A stretch of 64,000 bases of DNA from the NCBI RefSeq assembly GCF_016592575.1, contig NZ_AP017470.1, positions 1,870,501 through 1,934,500 of the forward strand, in the 5' to 3' direction. A program made the translations under genes and the position numbers. Shown in pieces: positions 7,953 to 17,325 of the stretch. The notes below the pieces were generated by a model, which worked only from the letters and a program-made list of their open reading frames with translations, did not search any database and was not told where the DNA came from. The number at the start of each line of letters is the position of its first letter. The first letter of the stretch is position 1. The stretch comes from Thermotomaculum hydrothermale (GTDB taxonomy: Bacteria > Acidobacteriota > Holophagae > Thermotomaculales > Thermotomaculaceae).

Positions 7953-10384
7953 TTTTTCTCCTCAGTGTAATTAAAAAATTTTTTAAACGGGGTATGCTTT
8001 ATTTTATCCCTGTTTTTTTCAACCAAATAATCCCAGTATCCGCTCTCTCCTTTAAGGTACTTATCAAACCAGGCAACAAGGAAGTTTTCCTGGCCAATCC
8101 AGTTTGCAAACTTGCCCTTCATTCCGTGGTCTTCATTGAAGAATCTTATGTAAACCGTATCTTTCCCTAAAACCTTAAGGGCTGTAAAGAATTGGTCTGA
8201 TTCAATTGTTGGCACATTTACATCAGCGGTGCCGTGCATAAGCAATAGCGGCGTTTTTACTTTATCTGCATTGTAAAGCGGGGATTTGTCAACATAAACA
8301 TCCTTTGCATTCCATGGGTAGGTGCCGTGAAGGGCTGTCATTCCGTAAAGGTATCCCCAGTATCCGCCACCCCAGTATGAAGCAATGTTTGAAATGCCAT
8401 ACTCTGAAACAAGCGCCTTGAAAACAGTTGTCTTGTATGCAAGGGTGTTTGCTAAAAACCCGCCGTAACTTCCGCTGTAAGCACCAAGCTTGTTTTTATC
8501 TATGCTTTTAATCTGATTGCAAATCCACTTTGTAGCCTCAATTAAATCAGCTGCACTCTTTTCTCCCCACTCATTGCAATGCTCCGCAGCAAACTTCTCT
8601 CCCTTTCCAACTGCACCCCTCGGTGTTGTAAGGAAAACAAAGTAACCGTTATTTGAAAGGTATTGAAATACAGGATGAAATGGGTTTCCGCATGGCACAA
8701 CCCCGCCATAGTAAAAAACAATTAAAGGATACTTTTTATTTGCGTCGTAATTTGCAGGAAAAATAAGGTAATTGTTTATATCATAGCCTGTTTTTGACTT
8801 AAATTTAAAGTATTTGTAAGGGGAAAGTACAATCCTTTTTTGAAGAGATTCAGGCTCAAAAACAAACAGTCTTTTCTCCCCTCTGTACAATGCAGGATAG
8901 TGATTAAAGTCGCTTGCAAGGTAATAAATTCCGTTTGAGGTAATTTTAAAACCTGTGGTTAAAAGGTTTTCAGGCCTTTCAATCTTTTTTAAATTTCCAT
9001 TTTTTAAATTGTAAAGGTAAATTTCCCCTCTTCCCTCTTCAGTTGTAATCATTGCAATTGAATCTCCTGTCTTCTGCAATGTATTAGAGGTTTGATAAGC
9101 GTATATAATGTCAATCCCTGTTGTAAATTTTTCATTTTTTGTTAATGGTTTAATCTCACCTGTTTTAAGGTTTAGAGAATAAAGACAGTTATCATAGTAA
9201 TTCGCAGGGATTTTTTCGTTGTACTCTTCCTTCTGTGCTGTAAAGTAAACATAGTCTCCATCAATAATTGTTGAACCAACAGGGTTTTCAGAGCCTATGT
9301 TATACTCCCCTATCTTTCTCTCTTTCAAATAGGTTAAATCCTTTTCAAAAACAACAGTTTTAGCCCATGGATACTTATCAATATGTTTTGAAACAAAGTA
9401 AACAATCTTTTTACCATCAACTGCAAAAGAATCAATGTAATTAGGGTCAACAACCTTTCTCAATGTTTTCCCATCAATACTTACAGAAAAAATTGCATTT
9501 TCAGTTTTGTAAAATGGGGTTTTTTCGTATAGATGCTCTAATATTTCAAAGTTTCTCTTTTTGCTTTTAAAAGTATCAGAGATTAGAAAATAGATAATTT
9601 TATCATCAGGGGAAAGGGAGAGTTTTGATATTGATTTTTCTGATTTGAAAATCTCTTTGGTTTCAAGGGTGTTTAAATCAACCTTTAAAATAGTCTTCTT
9701 TTTTAAAAGTAAAAGAAAATCTCCAGAATGAGAAAACACGGGACTTTTGCAGTTTTCAAAAGACAGGTAATGTGAAAAATCATTGTTTAAAAAGAGTGCC
9801 GTTTCAACCTTTCTCTTGCCTTTTTTATCCCTCTTTGAAATTACAACAGCAACAAATTTCCCGCTTTTATCTGTCGTAAAGTAATATGGATACCAGAAAT
9901 CTGTGTAATCGTTGTGGTCAACATATTTTTTGTAATCAAGGGAAACTATTCCGTCAATATCTTTTAATTCAATTGATATTGACTTTTTCTCATCTCCTTT
10001 TGCAAAAAATGATATAACAAACCTGTGCTTCCCGGTTGTAAGGGCTAATTCACTTTTATTTTTTTTCTCTTTACCATCCACATAAATTTTCAAGTTATCA
10101 CTTCCCTTAACCTCTATCTTACCCTTTTTAAAGGAATTAACCGTCAAATAAAAACTTACAATCTTTGTATAGGGGTTTGTTGCTTCCGGTAAAACAATTT
10201 GAGAAACCTCAACAGGCTTAACAACCCCATTTTCTGTTGTAAAAGTTGAATCCTTTGAAATATAAATATCAGGATTTACCGTGTATCCTGCTGGCAGCAT
10301 AAATTCAAGCGCTTTATCAACCGTTGCAGAAAAAACTGATAAGGAAAGCAACACAACAATAAAAAATATAGTTAATTTCTTCAT
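7949..10384 (-). CDS. Secreted S9 family peptidase (prolyl oligopeptidase fold), 811 aa
   Basis: Serine peptidase with a signal peptide (residues 1-19, ending at FSA), a long N-terminal beta-propeller region and a C-terminal alpha/beta hydrolase domain. The triad is visible: Ser639 in GSYGG, Asp721 in HGTADVNVP and His753 in NEDHGM. This is the arrangement of DPP-IV/acylaminoacyl-peptidase-like S9 enzymes. It is likely periplasmic and cleaves short peptides. It is the first gene of the coupled S9 / oxidoreductase / serine hydrolase / TonB-like unit, and a GGGGAGAT Shine-Dalgarno-like sequence precedes the start. The first ~110 residues form an extra beta-rich N-terminal region. Confidence 0.92.
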   Translation of the reverse strand: MKKLTIFFIVVLLSLSVFSATVDKALEFMLPAGYTVNPDIYISKDSTFTTENGVVKPVEVSQIVLPEATNPYTKIVSFYLTVNSFKKGKIEVKGSDNLKIYVDGKEKKNKSELALTTGKHRFVISFFAKGDEKKSISIELKDIDGIVSLDYKKYVDHNDYTDFWYPYYFTTDKSGKFVAVVISKRDKKGKRKVETALFLNNDFSHYLSFENCKSPVFSHSGDFLLLLKKKTILKVDLNTLETKEIFKSEKSISKLSLSPDDKIIYFLISDTFKSKKRNFEILEHLYEKTPFYKTENAIFSVSIDGKTLRKVVDPNYIDSFAVDGKKIVYFVSKHIDKYPWAKTVVFEKDLTYLKERKIGEYNIGSENPVGSTIIDGDYVYFTAQKEEYNEKIPANYYDNCLYSLNLKTGEIKPLTKNEKFTTGIDIIYAYQTSNTLQKTGDSIAMITTEEGRGEIYLYNLKNGNLKKIERPENLLTTGFKITSNGIYYLASDFNHYPALYRGEKRLFVFEPESLQKRIVLSPYKYFKFKSKTGYDINNYLIFPANYDANKKYPLIVFYYGGVVPCGNPFHPVFQYLSNNGYFVFLTTPRGAVGKGEKFAAEHCNEWGEKSAADLIEATKWICNQIKSIDKNKLGAYSGSYGGFLANTLAYKTTVFKALVSEYGISNIASYWGGGYWGYLYGMTALHGTYPWNAKDVYVDKSPLYNADKVKTPLLLMHGTADVNVPTIESDQFFTALKVLGKDTVYIRFFNEDHGMKGKFANWIGQENFLVAWFDKYLKGESGYWDYLVEKNRDKIKHTPFKKFFNYTEEKK

Positions 10385-10591
10385 ATCTCCCCCTAAAATT
10401 TATTTCCCTTTGATTATAGCAAGTTATCCGGTAAAATACCCACCCTAAAACCAGATGAAAATTCCTGACTTCCTGTTTTAATTAATAATAAGGATATTGA
10501 ACAAAAAAAGGAAAATGCTAAAATATGAAAATCACAAGTAAATTGCAATAAGCATCTAAGTATCAAATAAGATAGGTATAAAGGAGGATTG

Positions 10592-11158
10592 ATGTTTGAG
10601 GAAAAGATCGAATTACCCGAACAAAAAACAGAATTTCCATATTCTTCCCCAATGTATCTCTATATCCCAGTAGGAAGATTAATTTTTCTTTCTATATTCT
10701 CTTTTCACCTCTATGAGGCATACTGGATTTATAAAAACTGGCAATACTTAAAAAAAAGGAAAGGCTTAAATATCCGCCCTTTCTGGAGAGGTGTTTTCGG
10801 AGTACTGTTTTGCCACAGTTTATTCAGGATGATTTACAATGACGAAGAAGCAATTGCTATAAAACAGCCTACTTTTTCACCTAAAAAACAAGGAAATTAC
10901 TTTGTAACTTTGTCTATTGGATCAGGTCTTATAAACAGAGCAAAAAATTTCTGGGCAGGAGTTTTGATGCCTTTTGTCCCTTCATATCTGGCTTTTGTCC
11001 CGGTTCAAAAATATATAAACGAGATAACAGAAAAAAGAAACCCAACACAGCAGTATTATAAATGGTCATGGGGGCACATTTTGTGTATTATTTATGGAAC
11101 ATTGTTTTGGGGACTAATTTTGCCTGCTATATTTCTAAAACTAAAAATGATGTTCTGA
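10592..11158 (+). CDS. Multi-pass membrane protein of unknown function, 188 aa
   Basis: Not assigned to a named family. I chose the ATG at 10592 because AAGGAGG (10581-10587) is correctly spaced; an overlapping TTG at 10589 is too close. Hydrophobic segments lie around residues 25-45, 65-80 and 125-145, with a last one near 165-182. The motif YWIYKNWQYLKKRKGLNI followed by PFWRGVFG recurs, as I recall, in other small bacterial membrane proteins of unknown role. Short paired segments occur on both sides of a charged middle. It lies upstream of, but is separately promoted from, the cytochrome bd-like pair. Confidence 0.7.
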   Translation: MFEEKIELPEQKTEFPYSSPMYLYIPVGRLIFLSIFSFHLYEAYWIYKNWQYLKKRKGLNIRPFWRGVFGVLFCHSLFRMIYNDEEAIAIKQPTFSPKKQGNYFVTLSIGSGLINRAKNFWAGVLMPFVPSYLAFVPVQKYINEITEKRNPTQQYYKWSWGHILCIIYGTLFWGLILPAIFLKLKMMF

Positions 11159-11224
11159 AAACTCAAATTCTTTAATTTTTTTTTGTTATTCTTAAAATTT
11201 TGTTTTAACCTCCCTTAAAAAAGG

Positions 11225-11230
11225 TATAAT
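11225..11230 (+). promoter_or_regulatory. -10 box of the CydA-like operon
   Basis: TATAAT 37 bp before the ATG at 11268, preceded by a T-rich stretch with TTGTTT about 19 bp upstream as a weak -35. AAGGAGG at 11255-11261 is the ribosome-binding site. Confidence 0.5.
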
Positions 11231-11267
11231 TTAATCAAAAAAGGGACAAAGTTTAAGGAGGGTGTGT

Positions 11268-12791
11268 ATGAATTATCCTGTATGGTTTTTGCCTTCAATA
11301 GGCGGGGGCACCTTAATAGCATTTATCGCTATTGTGCATGTTTTTGTGTCCCACTTTGCGGTTGGGGGAGGTGCTTACCTTATTGCTTTAGAAAAAAAAG
11401 CATACAATGAGGAAAGCAATGAATTACTTGAAATTACAAAGAGGTTTGCAAAGTTTTTTATCCTTTTAACAATGGTTTTCGGTTCAATTACAGGTGTTGG
11501 TATATGGTTTATTACAGCACTTGTTAACCCCGGGGGAATTTCCCTGCTTATCCACAACTTTGTATTTGGATGGGCTGCTGAATGGGTTTTCTTTGTACTT
11601 GAGATTATCGCAGCCTTTGTTTACTATTACACTTTTGGAAAGATGGATAGAAAAACTCACCTGAAAATTGGCTGGATTTACTTTATATCTGCATGGATGA
11701 GTTTATTCTTAATTACAGGAATTATTGACTTTATGTTAACACCAGGCACATGGCTTAAAACACACAATTTCTGGAATGGCTTTTTCAACCCTTCCTTTAT
11801 TCCATCAGTAGGCTTCAGGACTTTTATGTCTTTCCTTATGGCAGGGGTGTTTGGTTTGTTTGTTCTATCATTTTATAAAAATAATGAGGCAAAGGAAAAA
11901 TTTGTAAAATACTCAGCATTGTGGGTAACAATTTCCATTATTTTGATGATACCATTTGCTTTGTGGTATGTGTCTGTCCTTCCTTCTGAAGCAAAAGCGC
12001 TTGTATTAGGGAAATCACCTGAGATTGTTAGAACAACAAAGGTTATCATTACAAGCGGGATTATAGGGTTTGTTTTAGGCTTGATTGTTTTCTTTAAACC
12101 TTCATTTAATAAAGCATATATAGCATTCATTATTTTCCTTACAGGATTCTTTGTAATTGGCTCTTTTGAATGGACAAGGGAAGCGGCAAGAAGGCCTTAT
12201 GTTATAAATAAGGTTATGTATTCAAATATGATTTTAGAGAGTCAACTTGAAACCTTGAAAAAAGATGGTTTTCTAAAACACGCAAAATGGGTTAGTGCAA
12301 GAGAGATAACAAATGAAAACAAAAGACAGGTGGGAAAAGAACTTTTTATCCACCAGTGTTATGCGTGCCATACAATAGGTGGATTCAATAATGACATAAA
12401 AGAAAAAGCAGCTTCTATGAGTTACACCGCCCTTACAAAATACATTGAAAAGATACACAAGGTAAGATACTTTATGCCACCTTTTGCAGGAAATGAAGAG
12501 GAAGCAAAGGCTCTTGCAGCTTTTATAGCAGGTGATTTATTAGGCAAAGAGGTTAAAGAACCTGTAAAAAAAGCACTTGATGGAAAAACAATATTTGAAG
12601 ACAATTGCTCATCATGCCATGAACCATCAGATTTTGAAGATTTAATTGCTGGCTGGGACAAAGCAAAGATAAGAAAAGCCCTTGATATGCTTGATAAACT
12701 AAATGAAGAAATGCCACCTTTTGAGGGCACACCTCAGGAAAAAGACACATTAACCGAATACCTTTTCAAAATTGCAGGGGGTGAAAAATGA
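11268..12791 (+). CDS. CydA-like membrane protein fused to a dihaem cytochrome c domain, 507 aa
   Basis: The first ~340 residues resemble subunit I of the cytochrome bd superfamily: an early helix with His24 and His29 (IVHVFVSHF), then FGSITGVGIWF and a VLEI helix where CydA has its conserved Glu. The CydA quinol-loop motif is absent; instead SFEWTREAARRP occurs near residue 300. The C-terminal third carries two CxxCH haem c motifs (C364/C367/H368 and C447/C450/H451), each followed by a plausible Met ligand region (MPPF). The electron donor may therefore be a c-type chain rather than quinol alone. It overlaps the next gene by 4 bp (ATGA). An in-frame GTG at 11262 is less likely as the start than the well-spaced ATG. 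Confidence 0.85.
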   Translation: MNYPVWFLPSIGGGTLIAFIAIVHVFVSHFAVGGGAYLIALEKKAYNEESNELLEITKRFAKFFILLTMVFGSITGVGIWFITALVNPGGISLLIHNFVFGWAAEWVFFVLEIIAAFVYYYTFGKMDRKTHLKIGWIYFISAWMSLFLITGIIDFMLTPGTWLKTHNFWNGFFNPSFIPSVGFRTFMSFLMAGVFGLFVLSFYKNNEAKEKFVKYSALWVTISIILMIPFALWYVSVLPSEAKALVLGKSPEIVRTTKVIITSGIIGFVLGLIVFFKPSFNKAYIAFIIFLTGFFVIGSFEWTREAARRPYVINKVMYSNMILESQLETLKKDGFLKHAKWVSAREITNENKRQVGKELFIHQCYACHTIGGFNNDIKEKAASMSYTALTKYIEKIHKVRYFMPPFAGNEEEAKALAAFIAGDLLGKEVKEPVKKALDGKTIFEDNCSSCHEPSDFEDLIAGWDKAKIRKALDMLDKLNEEMPPFEGTPQEKDTLTEYLFKIAGGEK

Positions 12792-13846
12792 TTAATAACC
12801 TTATTCCAAACCCGGATACAATTCAGGTTTCATGGATATACTTTCAAATGCTTCTGCTTTTAACAACCCCTATCCATTTTCTCTTTATGAATGCTGTATT
12901 AGGCTCAGCTGGAATTGCCACTTACCTTCATTTTAAAGGCGGGGGAAAAGAAAAAAAGCTTGCCCACAGAATTGCTGTATTCCTTCCCCTTGTAATTGCT
13001 TTTGCGGTTAACTTTGGAGTTGCCCCTTTGTTATTTGCGCAGGTTTTATACGGCCAATTCCTTTACACATCTTCAGTTTTAATGGCTGTATTCTGGATTT
13101 CAATTATTGTAATTCTTATAATTGCCTATTACCTTGCATATTACTATGACTTTAGTTTTGACAAACTGGGGAATACCGGCAAATGGATAATTTTGTTTTC
13201 CTTTCTCCTTTTTATTGTTATTGCTTACTTTTTTACCAACAATATGCTTTTAATGCTCCTTCCTGAAAAGTTTTCAGAGTGGTTTAAGAATATGGGAGGA
13301 ACAATTCTTGCCTCGTCAGATAAGGTGTTCCTTGCTAAATACTTCCACGATATATTCGGGGCAATTGCAATTGGTGGTTTGTATGTGGCTTTAATTTCCC
13401 AGTTTAAAAAGGATAAAGAAGGTGAAGTTGCCGAATACGGCAAGGATTTAGGATTAAAGGTTTTCTTTTACTTTACTCTCATTAACATAATCTTTGGGTT
13501 ATGGCAGTTTCTTACAATCCCTTCAAATATAAGAAGGGGGTTTATGGGAGGAAGCGGAATTGCAAGCGCAGTATTTGTTATCGCCCTTATACTTATTATC
13601 CTTGCGCTTGTTTTTGCATGGAAAAAGAATCTTAAATACTCTGCAATTTTTGGTATTCTCACTGTATTGTTTATGTCTTTTGTAAGGGATATAGTAAGAC
13701 AGGGTTATTTAAAATCTTACTTTACTCCCTCTGACTTAAAGGTTGTAAGCCAATACTCACCTTTTATCTTTTTCCTCATTGTTTTTGTGATAGGAATTTT
13801 TATTGCGTACTGGATGATAAAAAAGGCAATAGAGGCATTTAATTAA
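12788..13846 (+). CDS. Membrane partner subunit of the CydA-like protein, 352 aa
   Basis: Polytopic membrane protein with about nine hydrophobic helices. A His-bearing first helix (TPIHFLFMN) and NFGVAPLLFAQVLYGQ resemble the helices of haem-binding oxidoreductase subunits, but I cannot call it CydB with confidence. It is translationally coupled (ATGA) to the CydA-like dihaem protein and followed by a strong terminator, so the two genes form a dedicated two-subunit complex. No soluble domain and no haem c motif is present. Its role as subunit II is inferred from the pairing. Confidence 0.75.
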   Translation: MINNLIPNPDTIQVSWIYFQMLLLLTTPIHFLFMNAVLGSAGIATYLHFKGGGKEKKLAHRIAVFLPLVIAFAVNFGVAPLLFAQVLYGQFLYTSSVLMAVFWISIIVILIIAYYLAYYYDFSFDKLGNTGKWIILFSFLLFIVIAYFFTNNMLLMLLPEKFSEWFKNMGGTILASSDKVFLAKYFHDIFGAIAIGGLYVALISQFKKDKEGEVAEYGKDLGLKVFFYFTLINIIFGLWQFLTIPSNIRRGFMGGSGIASAVFVIALILIILALVFAWKKNLKYSAIFGILTVLFMSFVRDIVRQGYLKSYFTPSDLKVVSQYSPFIFFLIVFVIGIFIAYWMIKKAIEAFN

Positions 13847-13847
13847 A

Positions 13848-13877
13848 AAGGGGGCATTAAGCCCCCTTGATTTTTTT
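13848..13877 (+). terminator. Rho-independent terminator after the CydA-like pair
   Basis: AAGGGGGC / GCCCCCTT stem (8 bp) with loop ATTAA, then a run of T. It lies between two convergent genes, and the AAAAA on the other side lets it act on the isocitrate dehydrogenase transcript too. Confidence 0.9.
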
Positions 13878-13888
13878 CTAATTCTAAA

Positions 13889-16138
13889 TTAGTTAAATAC
13901 CTTTTCCCCTAAGTACTCTTCAAGGATTGAAACAAAGGTTTTGCTTGGAAGCATAGCCTTTGTTACCTTTTCTTCATCAGGGAAGTAATATCCGTCAATA
14001 TCTGCAGGCTTTCCTTCAGACTCGGAAATTTCTTTAATTATTGTGTCAATATTTTCTCTTAATTTTTCAGCAATAGGTTTGAAAGCCTCTTTTAATTCAT
14101 TATCTTCGTTCTGCTCTGCCAGTGCTTCAGCCCAGTATAAAGTAAAGTAAGCCTGTGAACCTCTGTTGTCTAACTGGCCAACTTTTCTCCCTGGCCACTG
14201 CTCGTTCTCAAGCAATGTTGAGACAGCCTTCTCAACAGCCCTGCCCATTACGCCAGCCTTTTTATGTCCTTCTTTCTGCTCCATAAACTCTAAAGTTGCA
14301 CCAACTGCGTTAAACTCCGCAGTCGAATCCCATCTTAAGTGTCCCTGCTCAATAAACTGCTGAATGTGCTTTGGAGCAGAGCCGCCTGCACCTGTTTCAA
14401 ATAATCCGCCACCTGCAAGGAGTGGAACAATTGAAAGAACCTTTGCACTTGTTCCAATTTCAATTATCGGGAAAAGATCTGTCAGGTAATCCCTTAAAAC
14501 ATTCCCTGTTACTGAAATTGTGTCTTTGCCTGCCCTGAATCTCTTCAATGTTTCCTTCATTGCCTCTTCAGGTTTTAAAATTTTAATGTCAAGGCCTTCT
14601 GTGTCATAGTCTTTGAGGTACTTTTCAACCTTTTTGATAACTTCTCTGTCGTGAGCCCTTTCATTATCAAGCCAGAAAATTGTGGTAAAACCTGTTACCT
14701 TTGCCCTGTGTACAGCAAGGCCAACCCAGTCTTTTATTGCAATGTCCTTTGCACTGTAAGCTCTCCAGATATCGTGTTTTTCAACCTTATGCTCTGTATA
14801 AACTTTTCCGTTTTCGTCAACAATTCTAACAATACCATCATCTTCAAGGACAAAGGTTTTGTCGTGTGAACCGTACTCTTCAGCCTTTTTCGCCATTAAA
14901 CCAATATTCTGAACAGTACCTATTGTTGTTCTGTCAAATTTTCCGTTTTTCTTGCAGTCTTCAACAATCTCTTTGTACATTGTTGCATAGCATCTATCAG
15001 GGATTAAAGCCTTTGTCTGCTTTAATTCACCATTTTTATCCCACATCTTGCCGCCTTCCCTGATAACAACAGGCATTGACGCGTCAACAATTACAAGGTT
15101 TGGTGCGTGAAGGTTTGTAATTCCCTTGTCTGAATCAACCATTGCAAGGTCTGGATTGTTTTTGTATGACTCTTCAATTGCCTTCTTTATCTCTTCCTGT
15201 TTTTCAGCAGGCAGTTTTTCAATCTTTTTGTAAAGGTCAACAAGACCGTTGTTTGGATTAACACCTATCTCTTTAAACTCTTTTTCATACTTTTCAAAAA
15301 CATCTTTAAAGAATGTTGTCACTGCGTGGCCAAAAATTGGTGGGTCAGAAACCTTCATCATGGTTGCTTTAAGGTGCAAGGATAAAAGTAAATCTTTATC
15401 TTTTGCGTCTTTTATCTCTTTTTCAAAGTACTTTTTCAACTCTTTAACACTTATATAAGTACTGCTTAAAATTTCACCTTCATCAACTTTCAGATTATCC
15501 TTCAAAACCTTGACATTACCATTTTTGTCAACAAATTCAATCCTAACTGTCATATCCCTTTCAGCTGTAAATGATTGCTCATGCTCAAAGAAATCCCCTT
15601 TTTCCATATGTGCAACATGGGCTTTAGAATCCTTTTCCCAATCCCTTAATGGAAGCCCTGCAGCCTTTGGATTCTTTTTAACATACTCTTTTAAAGCCTT
15701 TGGAGCCCTTCTATCTGAGTTACCCTGCCTCAATACAGGGTTAACAGCACTGCCAAGGCAAACCTGATACCTTTCGTGAATTTTCTTTTCCTCTTCAGTT
15801 TGTGGCTCTTCAGGGTAATCTGGGACCTTGTAACCCTTTTTCTGCAACTCTTCAATTGCTGCTTTTAACTGAACAACTGAAGCACTAATGTTTGGCAATT
15901 TAATTATCTTAGTTCCTTTTTTTTCTACCAATTCTCCTAATTCTTTCAAATCATCAGGAACCCTCTGCCCCTCTTCAAGGTAATCTGGAAATGTTGCAAG
16001 GATTCTTCCTGCCAATGAAATGTCTTTTAAATCAACCTCAATTCCGCCCTTTTTCAAAAAGCCCCTTACAACCGGCAACAATGCAAATGTTGCAAGATAG
16101 GGTGCTTCGTCTGTTTTAGTCCAGATAATCTTATTCAC
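13889..16138 (-). CDS. icd: Isocitrate dehydrogenase (NADP), monomeric type
   Basis: Single-subunit NADP-dependent isocitrate dehydrogenase converting isocitrate to 2-oxoglutarate and CO2. The 749-residue length and the start [18 protein letters not shown] are those of the large monomeric family, unrelated in size to the ~420-residue dimeric enzyme. Characteristic stretches include [14 protein letters not shown] (substrate binding), DGIVRIVDE and [11 protein letters not shown]. It works with the malate and succinate dehydrogenases encoded near 31-34.6 kb in the TCA cycle. It is a single-gene unit with its own upstream region (16139-16290). Confidence 0.96.
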   Translation of the reverse strand: MNKIIWTKTDEAPYLATFALLPVVRGFLKKGGIEVDLKDISLAGRILATFPDYLEEGQRVPDDLKELGELVEKKGTKIIKLPNISASVVQLKAAIEELQKKGYKVPDYPEEPQTEEEKKIHERYQVCLGSAVNPVLRQGNSDRRAPKALKEYVKKNPKAAGLPLRDWEKDSKAHVAHMEKGDFFEHEQSFTAERDMTVRIEFVDKNGNVKVLKDNLKVDEGEILSSTYISVKELKKYFEKEIKDAKDKDLLLSLHLKATMMKVSDPPIFGHAVTTFFKDVFEKYEKEFKEIGVNPNNGLVDLYKKIEKLPAEKQEEIKKAIEESYKNNPDLAMVDSDKGITNLHAPNLVIVDASMPVVIREGGKMWDKNGELKQTKALIPDRCYATMYKEIVEDCKKNGKFDRTTIGTVQNIGLMAKKAEEYGSHDKTFVLEDDGIVRIVDENGKVYTEHKVEKHDIWRAYSAKDIAIKDWVGLAVHRAKVTGFTTIFWLDNERAHDREVIKKVEKYLKDYDTEGLDIKILKPEEAMKETLKRFRAGKDTISVTGNVLRDYLTDLFPIIEIGTSAKVLSIVPLLAGGGLFETGAGGSAPKHIQQFIEQGHLRWDSTAEFNAVGATLEFMEQKEGHKKAGVMGRAVEKAVSTLLENEQWPGRKVGQLDNRGSQAYFTLYWAEALAEQNEDNELKEAFKPIAEKLRENIDTIIKEISESEGKPADIDGYYFPDEEKVTKAMLPSKTFVSILEEYLGEKVFN

Positions 16139-16233
16139 TTATCCCTCCCTGTTTATTTTGTAATAAAGTAAAATCACTTAATCTAAAAGCGCACAAGTCT
16201 TTTACACAATCAACATAATCTTACTATAAAAAT

Positions 16234-16258
16234 AATGAATAATGAACAACTATTCATT
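16234..16258. promoter_or_regulatory. Possible operator upstream of icd
   Basis: Inverted repeat AATGAAT / ATTCATT with an 11-bp spacer in the 150-bp gap between icd and dgt. It is AT-rich, so chance is a real alternative. Confidence 0.2.
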
Positions 16259-16290
16259 AAATTAAAACGTTTATAAAAGACAATAATTGG

Positions 16291-17325
16291 TTAAAAAATC
16301 CACCTCTGGGGGATAAAAAGTTTTTCAAAGGTGTTTATTGCAAAGGTATCTGTCATTCCAGAGATAAAATCTGCAACTATTCTGTCATTGGGATCATTCC
16401 TCTTAAAATAAAACTTTGGAATTTGTTCTGGATGCTTCATATAGAACTCAAAGAGAAATTCAAGCACCCTTTCCGACTTAATAAACTCTTTTTTCACCTT
16501 TTGATTGGAATAAATATTGTCGTACATATAATCCTTGAAAATTAAAAAAGCCTCTTTAATTTCAGGAGACATTCCTACTTCTTTGTATTTTTTTTCAAGA
16601 GTAAAGAAAACAATGTCGTTTACAAGGGTATTTATCCTCTCTCTCGTTGTTTTGCCTATTCTCTTTCTAACAATTTCAGGCAAATCATTTTCTTTTACAA
16701 CCTCTGCCCTCACTGCATCGTCAAAGTCGTGGTTTAAATAGGCCACCATGTCTGAAATTCTCACTATTTTTGCCTCATAGGTTGCAATATCAAGGCTTTT
16801 CCCCTCTAAATCTCCACTCCTCCCCTTTGAATGCTTGCCTATTCCGTCAACAACCTCAAAGGTAAGGTTTAAACCTTCCCCTTTTTTCTCAAGGTATTTA
16901 ACAACCCTTACGCTTTGATGATAATGTTTGAACCCCCCTTCAACAAGCCTGTCAAGAACACTCTCTCCCGCATGGCCAAAGGGGGTATGCCCTAAATCGT
17001 GCCCTAAAGCAATTGCCTCTGTTAAATCCTCGTTTAACCTTAAAGCCCTCGCTATTGTCCTTGCTATCTGGGAAACCTCCAATGTGTGCGTTAACCTCGT
17101 CCTGTAATGGTCTCCCACAGGGGCTAAAAACACCTGAGTTTTGTGTTTAAGCCTTCTAAAAGATTTAGAGTGAATAATCCTGTCTCTATCCCTCTGAAAG
17201 CATGTTCTTATTGAACATGGTTCTTCTTCTTTATCTCTACCTTTACTGTTTTTTGAAAGCATTGCAAAGGGAGAAAGTACCTTTTCTTCAATTTTTTCAT
17301 ACTGTTCTCTTAAACTTTCAGTCAT
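16291..17325 (-). CDS. dgt: Deoxyguanosinetriphosphate triphosphohydrolase-like protein
   Basis: HD-domain dNTP triphosphohydrolase that would cleave dNTPs to the nucleoside and tripolyphosphate. The N-terminal FQRDRDRIIHSKSFRRLKHKTQVF and the HD motif (H80 in RLTHTLEVSQIAR, H109-D110 in LGHDLGHTPFGHAG) are clear, and length (344) suits the short bacterial dGTPase-like proteins. The preceding symporter gene ends immediately before its start (TAA then ATG), so the two are cotranscribed although no functional link is obvious. Substrate preference among dNTPs cannot be told. Confidence 0.92.
   Translation of the reverse strand: MTESLREQYEKIEEKVLSPFAMLSKNSKGRDKEEEPCSIRTCFQRDRDRIIHSKSFRRLKHKTQVFLAPVGDHYRTRLTHTLEVSQIARTIARALRLNEDLTEAIALGHDLGHTPFGHAGESVLDRLVEGGFKHYHQSVRVVKYLEKKGEGLNLTFEVVDGIGKHSKGRSGDLEGKSLDIATYEAKIVRISDMVAYLNHDFDDAVRAEVVKENDLPEIVRKRIGKTTRERINTLVNDIVFFTLEKKYKEVGMSPEIKEAFLIFKDYMYDNIYSNQKVKKEFIKSERVLEFLFEFYMKHPEQIPKFYFKRNDPNDRIVADFISGMTDTFAINTFEKLFIPQRWIF

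Noticed and set aside
11262-11267. GTG start for the CydA-like gene
   Set aside because: It directly touches the ribosome site; the ATG six bases downstream of AAGGAGG is well placed.
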